DNA of 19,342 nucleotides from Prevotella sp. CAG:755 (GTDB lineage: Bacteria > Bacteroidota > Bacteroidia > Bacteroidales > Bacteroidaceae). The number at the start of each line of letters is the position of its first letter. Position 1 is the first letter of the stretch. The notes beneath the pieces were generated by a model. That model was not told the DNA's origin, searched no databases, and saw only the letters and a list, made by a program, of their open reading frames with translations. The stretch lies in assembly GCA_000431275.1 (NCBI GenBank), contig HF989230.1, positions 15,022-34,363 of the forward strand, written 5' to 3'. The translations under genes and the position numbers were made by a program. Positions 7,970-14,344 of this stretch are shown here, in pieces.

Positions 7970-8479
7970 ATGAAAGACTTTGCCGCCATCGATTTCGAGA
8001 CTGCCAACCGCGAGCCCAGCAGCGTGTGCAGCGTGGGCGTTGTCGTGATGCGCCGGGGCGAAGTGGCCGACCGCATCTACCGCCTCATCCGCCCCCTGCC
8101 CGAATACTACGCCCCTATCAACACACAGGTGCACGGCCTCACCTTGCAGGACACGCAGGAGGCGCCGCCCTTCCCCGAAGTGTGGCGCGACATTGCACCG
8201 CGCATCAAGGGCCTGACGCTGGTGGCCCACAACAGCCCGTTCGACGAGGGATGCCTGCGCGCCGTATTCGCGGCCTACGGGCTCCCCTATCCCGGCTACA
8301 CGTTCCGCTGCACCTGCCGCGCCTCGCGGCGACTCTTCGGCCGCTCGCTGCCCAACCACCGGCTCGACACCGTGGCCGCCCGCTGCGGCTTCGACCTCAC
8401 GCAGCACCATCACGCCCTTGCCGACGCCGAGGCGTGCGCCCACATCGCCCGGCTCATCATCCCCGACCCGCTCACATGA
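7970..8479 (+). CDS. DEDDh-type 3'-5' exonuclease (DnaQ-like)
   Basis: A small single-domain exonuclease of the RNase T/DNA polymerase III epsilon family (169 aa). The catalytic residues are visible in order: Asp8 and Glu10 in AIDFETAN, Asp92 in VAHNSPFD, and His147 with Asp152 in HHALADAEA, the DEDDh arrangement. Two metal ions and a 3' end are the family's usual ligands; whether the substrate is DNA or RNA cannot be told. It lacks the polymerase-binding tail of a replicative epsilon subunit, so a repair or RNA/DNA turnover role is more likely than proofreading. The start at 7970 (MKDFAAIDFET) fits the family and follows a TAGTTTTG element; in-frame codons further upstream belong to the promoter region. 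Confidence 0.9.
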   Translation: MKDFAAIDFETANREPSSVCSVGVVVMRRGEVADRIYRLIRPLPEYYAPINTQVHGLTLQDTQEAPPFPEVWRDIAPRIKGLTLVAHNSPFDEGCLRAVFAAYGLPYPGYTFRCTCRASRRLFGRSLPNHRLDTVAARCGFDLTQHHHALADAEACAHIARLIIPDPLT

Positions 8480-8502
8480 CACCCGGAGCAGGCATAAAAA
8501 AA

Positions 8503-8532
8503 AGACGCCGCCTTTTCACAAAGACCGCGTCT
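8503..8532 (-). terminator. Minus-strand intrinsic terminator in the AT-rich island
   Basis: AGACGC pairs with GCGTCT, with an inner CTTT/AAAG stem, and eight Ts follow on the minus strand. The nearest minus-strand gene, clpB, ends almost 400 bases upstream, so it may stop read-through or an unannotated transcript. On the plus strand it could act weakly for the exonuclease gene. Confidence 0.5.
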
Positions 8533-8733
8533 CTCTTACTAACACCTATTATGAAAAAAATTACGTTGCTATATCCTTTCGGAATGCGGTGCGAAGATAC
8601 AAAAATCCTCACCTGGCATCTTATAAAATCCTCCATATAATCTAAAAAAAGCCGAAAAGGACGAGAAAACGCCCGCTTGGCCCCTGCGGGAAGCAGCCGG
8701 AGACACCGCGCCGGGGCCGCCGCGACCCGGGAA

Positions 8734-8804
8734 GCGCGACGGCTGGCAGGATTTACAATCCGGCTGACAGGAAGGGCGCGACGGCTGACAGGATTTCCAG
8801 CCGC
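8734..8804. repeat. Three-copy 21-bp tandem repeat downstream of clpB
   Basis: The core GRCAGG begins at 8745, 8766 and 8787, an exact 21-bp period, each time preceded by GGCT. Copies one and three also share a longer 23-base block (8734-8756 and 8776-8798, two differences), giving a 42-bp higher-order period. The last copy is a small inverted repeat, CGGCTG with CAGCCG. The unit resembles the array at 11660-11738. Confidence 0.75.
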
Positions 8805-8855
8805 AGCACCATGGACGCACACGGCCGGCCCGCGCCATGTGATCCGGCCTACGGA

Positions 8856-8904
8856 CAAAAACGACCGCGCCGCCGTCGCGGGCTCTGGGGCTCGCGGCAG
8901 CGGC
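8856..8904 (-). terminator. Candidate clpB terminator
   Basis: Arms 8869-8880 and 8893-8904 form a 12-bp stem with one mismatch and one G-U pair. On the minus strand it starts 22 bases after the clpB stop, and a five-T run (TCGTTTTTG) follows seven bases beyond the stem. The distance to the T-run makes this uncertain. Confidence 0.45.
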
Positions 8905-8926
8905 ACGGAACATGGGGAAAGATCGG

Positions 8927-11530
8927 TCACTCGTTTTTGAAAACCAGATGGTCTCCCTCGACGCCTACCTCGATAGGCCGCGTACGGTCGACGGTGCCGG
9001 CGAGGAGCGTCCGGCTCAGGTCGTTGAGCAGGAGGCGCTGCAAGGCACGTTTCACAGGACGGGCGCCGAACTCGGGGTCGAACCCGGCCTGGGCCACAAG
9101 GCGGATGGCGTCGTCGCCCACGTGGAGCGTGACGTCCTGCGAGGCCAGCCGGCGCACGATGCCGTCGACCTGCAAGCGCACGATCTGCTCAATCTGGTCG
9201 CGGCGCAGGGGTTCGAACATGATGATGTCGTCGATACGGTTCAGGAACTCCGGCCGGATGTTTTTCTTCAACATGTCGAGCACGCCCTGCTTCGTCTCCT
9301 CGACAAGGCGCTCCCGCTGGTCGGCGGGCTGCTGCTTCATCTTCTCGAATTGGCTCTGGATGAACTGGCTGCCCATGTTGCTGGTCATGATGATGATGGT
9401 GTTCTTGAAATTCACCACCCTGCCCTTGTTGTCCGTCAGCCGTCCGTCATCAAGCACTTGCAGCAAGATGTTGAACACGTCGGGATGCGCTTTCTCGATC
9501 TCATCGAATAGGACGACGCTGTACGGCTTGCGGCGCACGGCCTCGGTGAGCTGCCCGCCCTCTTCGTAGCCCACATAGCCCGGAGGAGCACCGACAAGAC
9601 GCGAGACGCTGAACTTCTCCTGATACTCGCTCATGTCAATACGCGTCATGAGATTCTCGTCGTTGAAGAGGTACTCGGCGAGCGCCTTAGCCAGCTCTGT
9701 CTTCCCGACACCTGTCGTGCCGAGGAAGATGAACGAACCGATAGGCCGCTTCGGGTCTTGCAGGCCCGCGCGGCTGCGGCGGACGGCGTCGGCGACAGCC
9801 TGGATGGCCTCGTCCTGACCGACTACGCGCTTGTGGAGCTCGGCTTCAAGATGAAGCAGCTTTTCGCGCTCGCTTTGCAGCATACGGCTGACGGGGATGC
9901 CCGTCCACCGGCTCACGACGTCCGCTATGTCGTCGGCCGTCACTTCCTCCTTCACGAGAGCCTGGCCGCCCTGGCGTTCACGCAGTTGTTGCTGCACGCT
10001 CCCGATTTCGTCTTCGAGGGCTTTTATCTGGCCGTAGCGGATTTCGGCCACCCGCCCGTAGTTTCCTTCGCGCTCGGCACGTTCGGCCTCAAACTTCAGC
10101 TGTTCGATCTGCTGCTTGTTCTGCTGTATCTTGGCCAGCAGCTGGCGTTCGCCGTCCCAGCGGGCGCGAAGGTCGTGTTCCTGCTCCGAGAGTTCGGATA
10201 TCTCCTTGTTCAACTGGGCGAGCTTGGGCTCGTCGTTCTCGCGGCGGATGGCCTCACGCTCGATTTCGAGCTGTTTGAGTTTCCGGCTGATCTCGTCGAG
10301 TTCCTCGGGCTGCGAATCGCGCTCCATGCGCAGGCGTGCGGCGGCCTCGTCCATCAGGTCGATGGCCTTGTCCGGCAGGAAACGCTCGGTGATGTAGCGC
10401 GACGACAGGCGCACGGCCGCGATGATGGCGTCGTCCTGGATGCGCACCTTATGGTGGTTCTCGTAGCGTTCCTTCAAGCCACGGAGGATCGAGATGCTGT
10501 CCTCCTCGCTCGGCTCGTCGACCATGACGGTCTGGAAACGGCGTTCGAGGGCCTTGTCTTTCTCGAAGTATTTCTGATACTCCTCCAAGGTCGTCGCACC
10601 GATGCTGCGGAGCTCGCCACGGGCCAAGGCGGGTTTAAGGATATTGGCGGCGTCCATGGCGCCCTCCCCTTTGCCCGCACCGACCAAGGTGTGGATCTCG
10701 TCGATGAAGAGGATGATGCCACCCTCGGAGCGGGTCACTTCGTTCACGACGCTTTTCAGGCGCTCTTCGAACTCTCCCTTATACTTCGCACCGGCCACGA
10801 GGGCGCCCATGTCGAGGGAGTAGAGTTTCTTGTCTTTGAGGTTCTCGGGCACGTCGCCGCGCACGATGCGCTCGGCCAGTCCCTCGACGATGGCTGTCTT
10901 ACCGGTACCCGGTTCGCCGATAAGGATGGGGTTATTCTTCGTACGGCGGCTCAGGATTTGCAGCACGCGTCGGATTTCCTCGTCCCTGCCGATGACGGGG
11001 TCGAGCTTGCCCTCGCGGGCTTCCTCTACGAGGTTGCGGGCGTACTTACTGAGCGCCTGGTAGGTTTCCTCGCTCGAGGCGGAGCTGACCTTGGCGCCGC
11101 CGCGCAGTTCCTTGATGGCCGCGCGCAGGGCCTGTTCCGTCACGCCGGCGTCTTTCAGCATCGTGGCGGCCGTGCTTTTCGTCAGCAGCAGGCCGAGCAG
11201 CAGGGCTTCCAGACCCACATACTCGTCGCCGTCGGCACGCGCCACGTCCGAGGCTTTCTGCAAGGCGTCGTTCGCCTCGCGGCTGAGATAAGGTTCGCCG
11301 CCCCCGCTGACACGCGGGAGGCTCTTTATCTGGCTGTCGACGGCCTGAGCGAGCAGGCGCTCGTTGACATCCAGCTTCCCGAACAGGAAGTTCGTCACAT
11401 TCTCGCCCACCGTCATCACACCTTTGAGCAGATGCACGGGCTCGATGGACTGCTGGCCGGCTGCCGAAGCGCGGTTGATGGCTTCGCGCACGGCCTCTTG
11501 TGCTTTGATAGTGAAGTTGTCAAATGTCAT
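8927..11530 (-). CDS. clpB: ATP-dependent disaggregase ClpB
   Basis: ClpB is a hexameric AAA+ chaperone that, with DnaK, pulls polypeptides out of aggregates after heat or other stress. The protein (867 aa, normal length) has an N-terminal Clp-N repeat domain (about 1-145), AAA-1 with Walker A GEPGTGKT (205-212) and Walker [14 protein letters not shown], a coiled-coil middle domain (about 400-530) rich in charged residues and characteristic of ClpB rather than ClpA or ClpC, and AAA-2 with GTTGVGKT and the [13 protein letters not shown] motif. The ending [12 protein letters not shown] completes the small domain. It is a single-gene unit. The upstream region has only a weak promoter match and no CIRCE-type inverted repeat, so heat control is not evident by eye. 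Confidence 0.98.
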   Translation of the reverse strand: MTFDNFTIKAQEAVREAINRASAAGQQSIEPVHLLKGVMTVGENVTNFLFGKLDVNERLLAQAVDSQIKSLPRVSGGGEPYLSREANDALQKASDVARADGDEYVGLEALLLGLLLTKSTAATMLKDAGVTEQALRAAIKELRGGAKVSSASSEETYQALSKYARNLVEEAREGKLDPVIGRDEEIRRVLQILSRRTKNNPILIGEPGTGKTAIVEGLAERIVRGDVPENLKDKKLYSLDMGALVAGAKYKGEFEERLKSVVNEVTRSEGGIILFIDEIHTLVGAGKGEGAMDAANILKPALARGELRSIGATTLEEYQKYFEKDKALERRFQTVMVDEPSEEDSISILRGLKERYENHHKVRIQDDAIIAAVRLSSRYITERFLPDKAIDLMDEAAARLRMERDSQPEELDEISRKLKQLEIEREAIRRENDEPKLAQLNKEISELSEQEHDLRARWDGERQLLAKIQQNKQQIEQLKFEAERAEREGNYGRVAEIRYGQIKALEDEIGSVQQQLRERQGGQALVKEEVTADDIADVVSRWTGIPVSRMLQSEREKLLHLEAELHKRVVGQDEAIQAVADAVRRSRAGLQDPKRPIGSFIFLGTTGVGKTELAKALAEYLFNDENLMTRIDMSEYQEKFSVSRLVGAPPGYVGYEEGGQLTEAVRRKPYSVVLFDEIEKAHPDVFNILLQVLDDGRLTDNKGRVVNFKNTIIIMTSNMGSQFIQSQFEKMKQQPADQRERLVEETKQGVLDMLKKNIRPEFLNRIDDIIMFEPLRRDQIEQIVRLQVDGIVRRLASQDVTLHVGDDAIRLVAQAGFDPEFGARPVKRALQRLLLNDLSRTLLAGTVDRTRPIEVGVEGDHLVFKNE

Positions 11531-11565
11531 AAGTTCAATTATTTATTGTTTCGCCCTTAGTTAGG

Positions 11566-11598
11566 CAAACAACTTGCCACAACAGGAAAACTGACAAA
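11566..11598 (-). promoter_or_regulatory. Weak candidate clpB promoter
   Basis: TTTG (11595-11598), 21 bases, then GTTGTTTG (11566-11573) on the minus strand; the second base of the -7 element departs from TAnnTTTG. It would give a leader of about 30 bases. Confidence 0.3.
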
Positions 11599-11659
11599 GT
11601 GGCACGAATCGGGACACCGTCTGCCACACCGCCCCGACGCGCCGGCACGAAGAACGGCC

Positions 11660-11738
11660 GGACGACAGGAACGACGGTCAGGGCGACAGGTTTTTCTAAT
11701 CCGCCGACAGGTTTTCGCATCAGGGCGACAGGAACGGC
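11660..11738. repeat. Four-copy 21-bp tandem repeat upstream of clpB
   Basis: GACAGG begins at 11664, 11685, 11706 and 11727, an exact 21-bp period, preceded by GGAC, GGGC, CGCC and GGGC. Copies two and four share TCAGGGCGACAGG, giving a 42-bp period. The sequence between cores is variable (TTTTTCTAATC, TTTTCGCATCA, AACG-rich). Core, spacing and orientation agree with the array on the other side of clpB. Confidence 0.75.
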
Positions 11739-11832
11739 CGGCGCAGCCTCCTCTTGCGGCACACCGACAAGGCCGGGAACCGGACAGACGGCCCACCTCG
11801 GCAAAAAATACGGCACAGACGTCCCGGAGGCG

Positions 11833-11864
11833 TTTGGCCGTTCGTGAAAGGAACCGTAATTTTG
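11833..11864 (+). promoter_or_regulatory. Promoter of the MATE transporter gene
   Basis: TTTG (11833-11836), 20 bases, then TAATTTTG (11857-11864) is a full match to the Bacteroidota consensus. Transcription would start near 11871, which leaves an unusually long leader of about 137 bases before the ATG. Confidence 0.7.
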
Positions 11865-11885
11865 CACCGGCTAAGAAAGAATCTG

Positions 11886-11967
11886 CCTCCTCATCGGAGG
11901 GCCCGCATAGCTCAGCCACTATGGGCCGGATAAGATGAATGGTGAAAACCGTTTGTCTGTCCGGCCC
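11886..11967 (+). promoter_or_regulatory. Structured leader RNA of the MATE gene with alternative folds
   Basis: Three stems are visible. CCTCC/GGAGG (11886-11900) has loop TCATC. GGCCC-gc-ATAG pairs with CTAT-GGGCC (11900-11927). GGGCCGGA (11923-11930) pairs perfectly with TCCGGCCC (11960-11967), enclosing a further 10-bp stem (11934-11943 with 11948-11957) capped by a GAAA tetraloop. The second and third stems both need 11923-11927, so they exclude each other. No run of Us follows, so any control would be at translation or by protein binding. I do not recognise a known riboswitch class. Confidence 0.4.
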
Positions 11968-12007
11968 TTCGCATGTTACATCCTGACGCACAAAAAACGA
12001 GAACAAA

Positions 12008-13378
12008 ATGACAACACGAACGACACACGAAATGGACCTGACCCAAGGAAAAGTGCCCAGCGTGCTCCTCCGCTTTGCCCTACCATTCCTGCTGGCCAAC
12101 GTGCTGCAAGCCCTCTACGGAGGGGCAGACCTCTTCGTGGTGGGGCAGTTCGACGATGCCGTCAGCGTGGCCGGCGTGGCCATAGGCAGCCAAGTGATGC
12201 AGACCGTCACGGGCATCATCACAGGCCTGACGACGGGCACCACGGTGCTCATTGCCATCGGCACGGGCGCCCGCGACAAGAGGCAGGTGGCCCTGACCAT
12301 AGGGACGGCCACGTGGATCTTCGCCCTGATGGCCGTAGTGCTGACCACAGTCATGGCGCTGGGGCACACGCCACTTGCCCTGCTGATGCAGACACCGCCC
12401 GAAGCCCTGCGCGACACGGAACACTACCTGCTTGTCTGCTCGCTGGGCATCCCGTTCATTATGGGCTACAACGTGGTCTGCGGCATCCTGCGCGGTCTCG
12501 GCGACTCGCGCACGCCGCTCTACTTCGTGGCGCTGGCCTGCGTGGCGAACATCGTGCTCGACTTCGTCCTTGTCGGCGGACTGGGACTGCGCGCCATGGG
12601 CGCCGCCATCGCCACGGTGCTCTCACAGGCCGCCAGCTTTCTCACGGCGCTGTGGTTCCTCCACCGCAGGGGAATGGGCGTCCCCTTCACGCGGCACGAC
12701 GTCCGCCCGGCCGGCCGCCTGACGCGGCGGATGCTCACGCTGGGCATGCCGCTGGCCCTGCAAGACGCGCTCGTCAACATTTCGTTCCTGCTCATTACGG
12801 TCATCGCCAATCAGATGGGCGTCTTGGCCTCGGCCGCCGTCGGCGTGGTCGAAAAGGTCATTGTCTTCGCCATGCTTCCCCCGATGGCCATCGCCTCGGC
12901 CGTAGCCACCATGACGGCGCAGAACTATGGCGCCGGCCTTGTCCTCCGGATGAAACAGTGCCTCAGGGCCGGCATCGCCATGGGGCTGGCCTTCGGCGTG
13001 GCGTTCTGCCTCTACGCCCAGTTCCTGCCCGAGACACTGACAGGCATCTTCACTCACGATGCGGCCGTCGTTGGCATGGCGGCCGACTACCTGCGCAGTT
13101 ACAGTTTCGATTGCATCGCCGTGGCGTTCGTCTTCTGCTTCAACGCATATTTCAGCGGACAGGGCAACTCATGGTTCCCCATGACACACAGCCTGATAGC
13201 CACCTTCGCGTGCCGCATTCCGCTGGCCTTCTGGTTCAGCCGCCTCTGGCCGGCCACGCTCCTGCCGATGGGTTTCGCCTCGCCCCTGGCCACGGTGGTG
13301 TCCATGCTGCTGTGTTTCTGGTTCGTCGGACACAGCGACCGCCGGCTGGCGGCCCAGTTCGCCAGCCGCAAGGCATGA
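12008..13378 (+). CDS. MATE family efflux transporter
   Basis: A multidrug and toxic compound extrusion family inner-membrane transporter (456 aa), expected to exchange Na+ or H+ for an organic substrate. Two homologous halves with about 12 hydrophobic segments are visible; the N-terminal DLTQGKVPSVLLRFALPFLLANVLQ is the usual opening of the first half, and MLTLGMPLALQDALVN opens the second. Family landmarks include GADLFVVGQF, the ILRGLGDSRTPLYF loop and FNAYFSGQGNSWFPM. The drug or metabolite carried cannot be read from the sequence. ATG 12008 is used; the in-frame ATG at 12032 (MDLTQGK) matches many family members and is a fair alternative. The gene has its own promoter and a long leader, and is convergent with the LytTR regulator gene. 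Confidence 0.93.
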   Translation: MTTRTTHEMDLTQGKVPSVLLRFALPFLLANVLQALYGGADLFVVGQFDDAVSVAGVAIGSQVMQTVTGIITGLTTGTTVLIAIGTGARDKRQVALTIGTATWIFALMAVVLTTVMALGHTPLALLMQTPPEALRDTEHYLLVCSLGIPFIMGYNVVCGILRGLGDSRTPLYFVALACVANIVLDFVLVGGLGLRAMGAAIATVLSQAASFLTALWFLHRRGMGVPFTRHDVRPAGRLTRRMLTLGMPLALQDALVNISFLLITVIANQMGVLASAAVGVVEKVIVFAMLPPMAIASAVATMTAQNYGAGLVLRMKQCLRAGIAMGLAFGVAFCLYAQFLPETLTGIFTHDAAVVGMAADYLRSYSFDCIAVAFVFCFNAYFSGQGNSWFPMTHSLIATFACRIPLAFWFSRLWPATLLPMGFASPLATVVSMLLCFWFVGHSDRRLAAQFASRKA

Positions 13379-13381
13379 AAA

Positions 13382-13413
13382 AGCCGCCCGGCACCTCGCG
13401 GCGCCGGACGGCT
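13382..13413. terminator. Terminator between the convergent MATE and LytTR genes
   Basis: AGCCG-c-CCGGC pairs with GCCGG-a-CGGCT around a ten-base loop. On the minus strand five Ts follow directly, so it best serves the LytTR gene. On the plus strand it lies just after the MATE stop but lacks a T-run. Confidence 0.7.
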
Positions 13414-13436
13414 GGGCAATCGTGAAAAAAAGAACA

Positions 13437-14213
13437 TCAAAGCAGTTCGAACTTCTCGCGCAAACGGCTGAAATAGCGCCGCGAAGCATAAAGTTCGAGG
13501 TTGTCGAACGGCGGGACCATGCGCAGGCGCAGGGTGGCATTCTCGACCGCAGCGAGATAAGACACGTTGATGATGCAGCAGGAACTGATGCGCGTGAGCA
13601 AGTCGTGAAAACCCAGGAGGTCCTCCGCCTTCGTGCATTGGTGCAGGCGGTGGCTCGACCCGTCGGTCAGGGTGATATGCCAAGCGCGGGTGGCCTTGTC
13701 GTAACGCATGAGAAGCACGTCGTCCACAGTCAGGAGCAGCAACTCACGCACCGTCTGCACGGCCACCTTGGGCTTCGGCGACACCAGACCGGTGAGATGG
13801 CAGCCCCCACAAGGGCGTTCGAAACACTCCTGACAGAGGCGCTGCACGATGCCACGCAGCTCGTCCATCTTGTAGGGCTTCAAAAGAAAATCGAAAGCCG
13901 AACGGCGCAAGGCGTCGAGCATGTAGTGGCTGAAAGCGCTGTAAAACACGACACGGACAGGGAACGAGAGGCCACGCTGAATGATGTCGAGAAAGTCGAG
14001 GCCGTTCCTGCCGGGCATCTCGATGTCGAGGAAAATGACATCGGGCTGGATTTCAAGCATAGAAAGTGAGACGTCGCTACTCGACGTATAGGTATGCACT
14101 TTTCCTACTTCGGGCAGGGTTTTCAGGTCATCGGCCAGTTGTTTCAGGGCGGCGGGTTCATCGTCGACGATAAAGACTGTAAGTCTGCGTCCGTCATTTG
14201 TGTTTTCTTTCAT
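13437..14213 (-). CDS. LytTR-family response regulator
   Basis: A cytoplasmic response regulator (258 aa) paired with the upstream sensor kinase. The receiver domain (about 11-125) has the acidic pair Asp17-Asp18 in IVDDEP, phospho-acceptor Asp63 in FLDIEMPG, Ser92 and Lys112 in LLKPYK. The output half (about 145-258) is a LytTR DNA-binding domain: VRELLLLTVDDVLLMRYD, then SCCIINVSYLAAVE and LYASRRYFSRLREKF. A short linker has a cysteine cluster (CQECFERPCGGC). LytTR proteins bind pairs of 9-bp direct repeats 21 bp apart, and such repeats lie 73 bases upstream of this gene. The start at 14213 gives a normal receiver; longer in-frame extensions run back into the kinase gene and are not real. 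Targets besides itself are unknown. Confidence 0.94.
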   Translation of the reverse strand: MKENTNDGRRLTVFIVDDEPAALKQLADDLKTLPEVGKVHTYTSSSDVSLSMLEIQPDVIFLDIEMPGRNGLDFLDIIQRGLSFPVRVVFYSAFSHYMLDALRRSAFDFLLKPYKMDELRGIVQRLCQECFERPCGGCHLTGLVSPKPKVAVQTVRELLLLTVDDVLLMRYDKATRAWHITLTDGSSHRLHQCTKAEDLLGFHDLLTRISSCCIINVSYLAAVENATLRLRMVPPFDNLELYASRRYFSRLREKFELL

Positions 14214-14234
14214 TTCGATTATGATTTTCGCACG

Positions 14235-14242
14235 TAAAGATA
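14235..14242 (-). promoter_or_regulatory. Candidate -7 element of the LytTR regulator gene
   Basis: TATCTTTA on the minus strand, 21 bases before the start codon, has one mismatch to TAnnTTTG and no clear -33 element. A poor core next to phased upstream sites is what an activator-dependent promoter would show. Confidence 0.4.
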
Positions 14243-14285
14243 CGAAAACACGCATTACGTCCCACGTTTTTCTCACAGAAATGCA

Positions 14286-14336
14286 CCTCACTGGATGCTT
14301 TTCATGCTTAACTGGAACTTTTCTGCATTCAAATGG
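14286..14336 (-). promoter_or_regulatory. Candidate LytTR operator: three 9-bp half-sites at 21-bp spacing
   Basis: Read on the minus strand, CCATTTGAA, 12 bases, CCAGTTAAG, 12 bases, CCAGTGAGG. The middle site fits the published LytTR/AgrA-type pattern (W-M-M-GTT-N-R-K, 21-bp period) at eight of nine positions, the third at seven and the first at six. The array sits between the kinase stop and the regulator start, 44 bases upstream of the candidate -7 element. Confidence 0.55.
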
Positions 14337-14344
14337 AAAAACGG

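Larger units (their letters stand above)
8480..8926. other. Gene-free stretch between the exonuclease gene and clpB
   Basis: 447 bases with no convincing gene. An AT-rich island (about 8493-8665) contrasts with the GC-rich surroundings and includes a hairpin with an eight-T run on the minus strand. The GC-rich remainder carries three 21-bp-spaced repeats (8734-8804) and a hairpin that may end clpB transcription. A 29-codon plus frame at 8551-8640 has no support. Confidence 0.6.
11531..12007. other. Gene-free divergent region between clpB and the MATE gene
   Basis: 477 bases without a convincing gene. From left to right it holds a weak clpB promoter, the four-copy 21-bp repeat array (11660-11738), a strong plus-strand promoter (11833-11864) and a structured leader of the MATE gene. 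Open frames cross the array on both strands; they read as heptapeptide repeats only because 21 is a multiple of three. Confidence 0.6.

Noticed and set aside
8551..8640. A 29-codon plus-strand frame starting MKKITLLY
   Set aside because: It is short, has no promoter or ribosome site, and lies in the AT-rich island where such frames start easily.
8472..8930. A 152-codon minus-strand frame after clpB
   Set aside because: It crosses the repeat array and both candidate terminators, has abrupt composition changes and overlaps the end of the exonuclease gene. Nothing in it resembles a known protein.
9758..11560. A 600-codon plus-strand frame antisense to clpB
   Set aside because: It is complementary to a clear ClpB coding sequence and arises from GC-rich codon usage; it has no recognisable domain.
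11535..11867. Open frames with heptapeptide repeats across the 21-bp array (both strands)
   Set aside because: Because the array period is a multiple of three, any open frame through it reads as a seven-residue repeat. No promoter, start context or family similarity supports a protein, and frames are open on both strands.
11901..11927. A tRNA-like 5' end (GCCCGCATAGCTCAG) in the MATE leader
   Set aside because: The first 15 bases look like an acceptor strand and D-arm start, but there is no matching GAGC D-arm partner, no anticodon arm and no T-arm or complementary 3' acceptor strand in place. It is treated as part of the leader RNA.
11935..13425. A 496-codon frame overlapping the MATE gene
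   Set aside because: It is the +1-frame-shifted shadow of the transporter; its sequence is Arg/Gly/His/Pro-rich and has no membrane segments, while the 12008 frame has a full MATE pattern.
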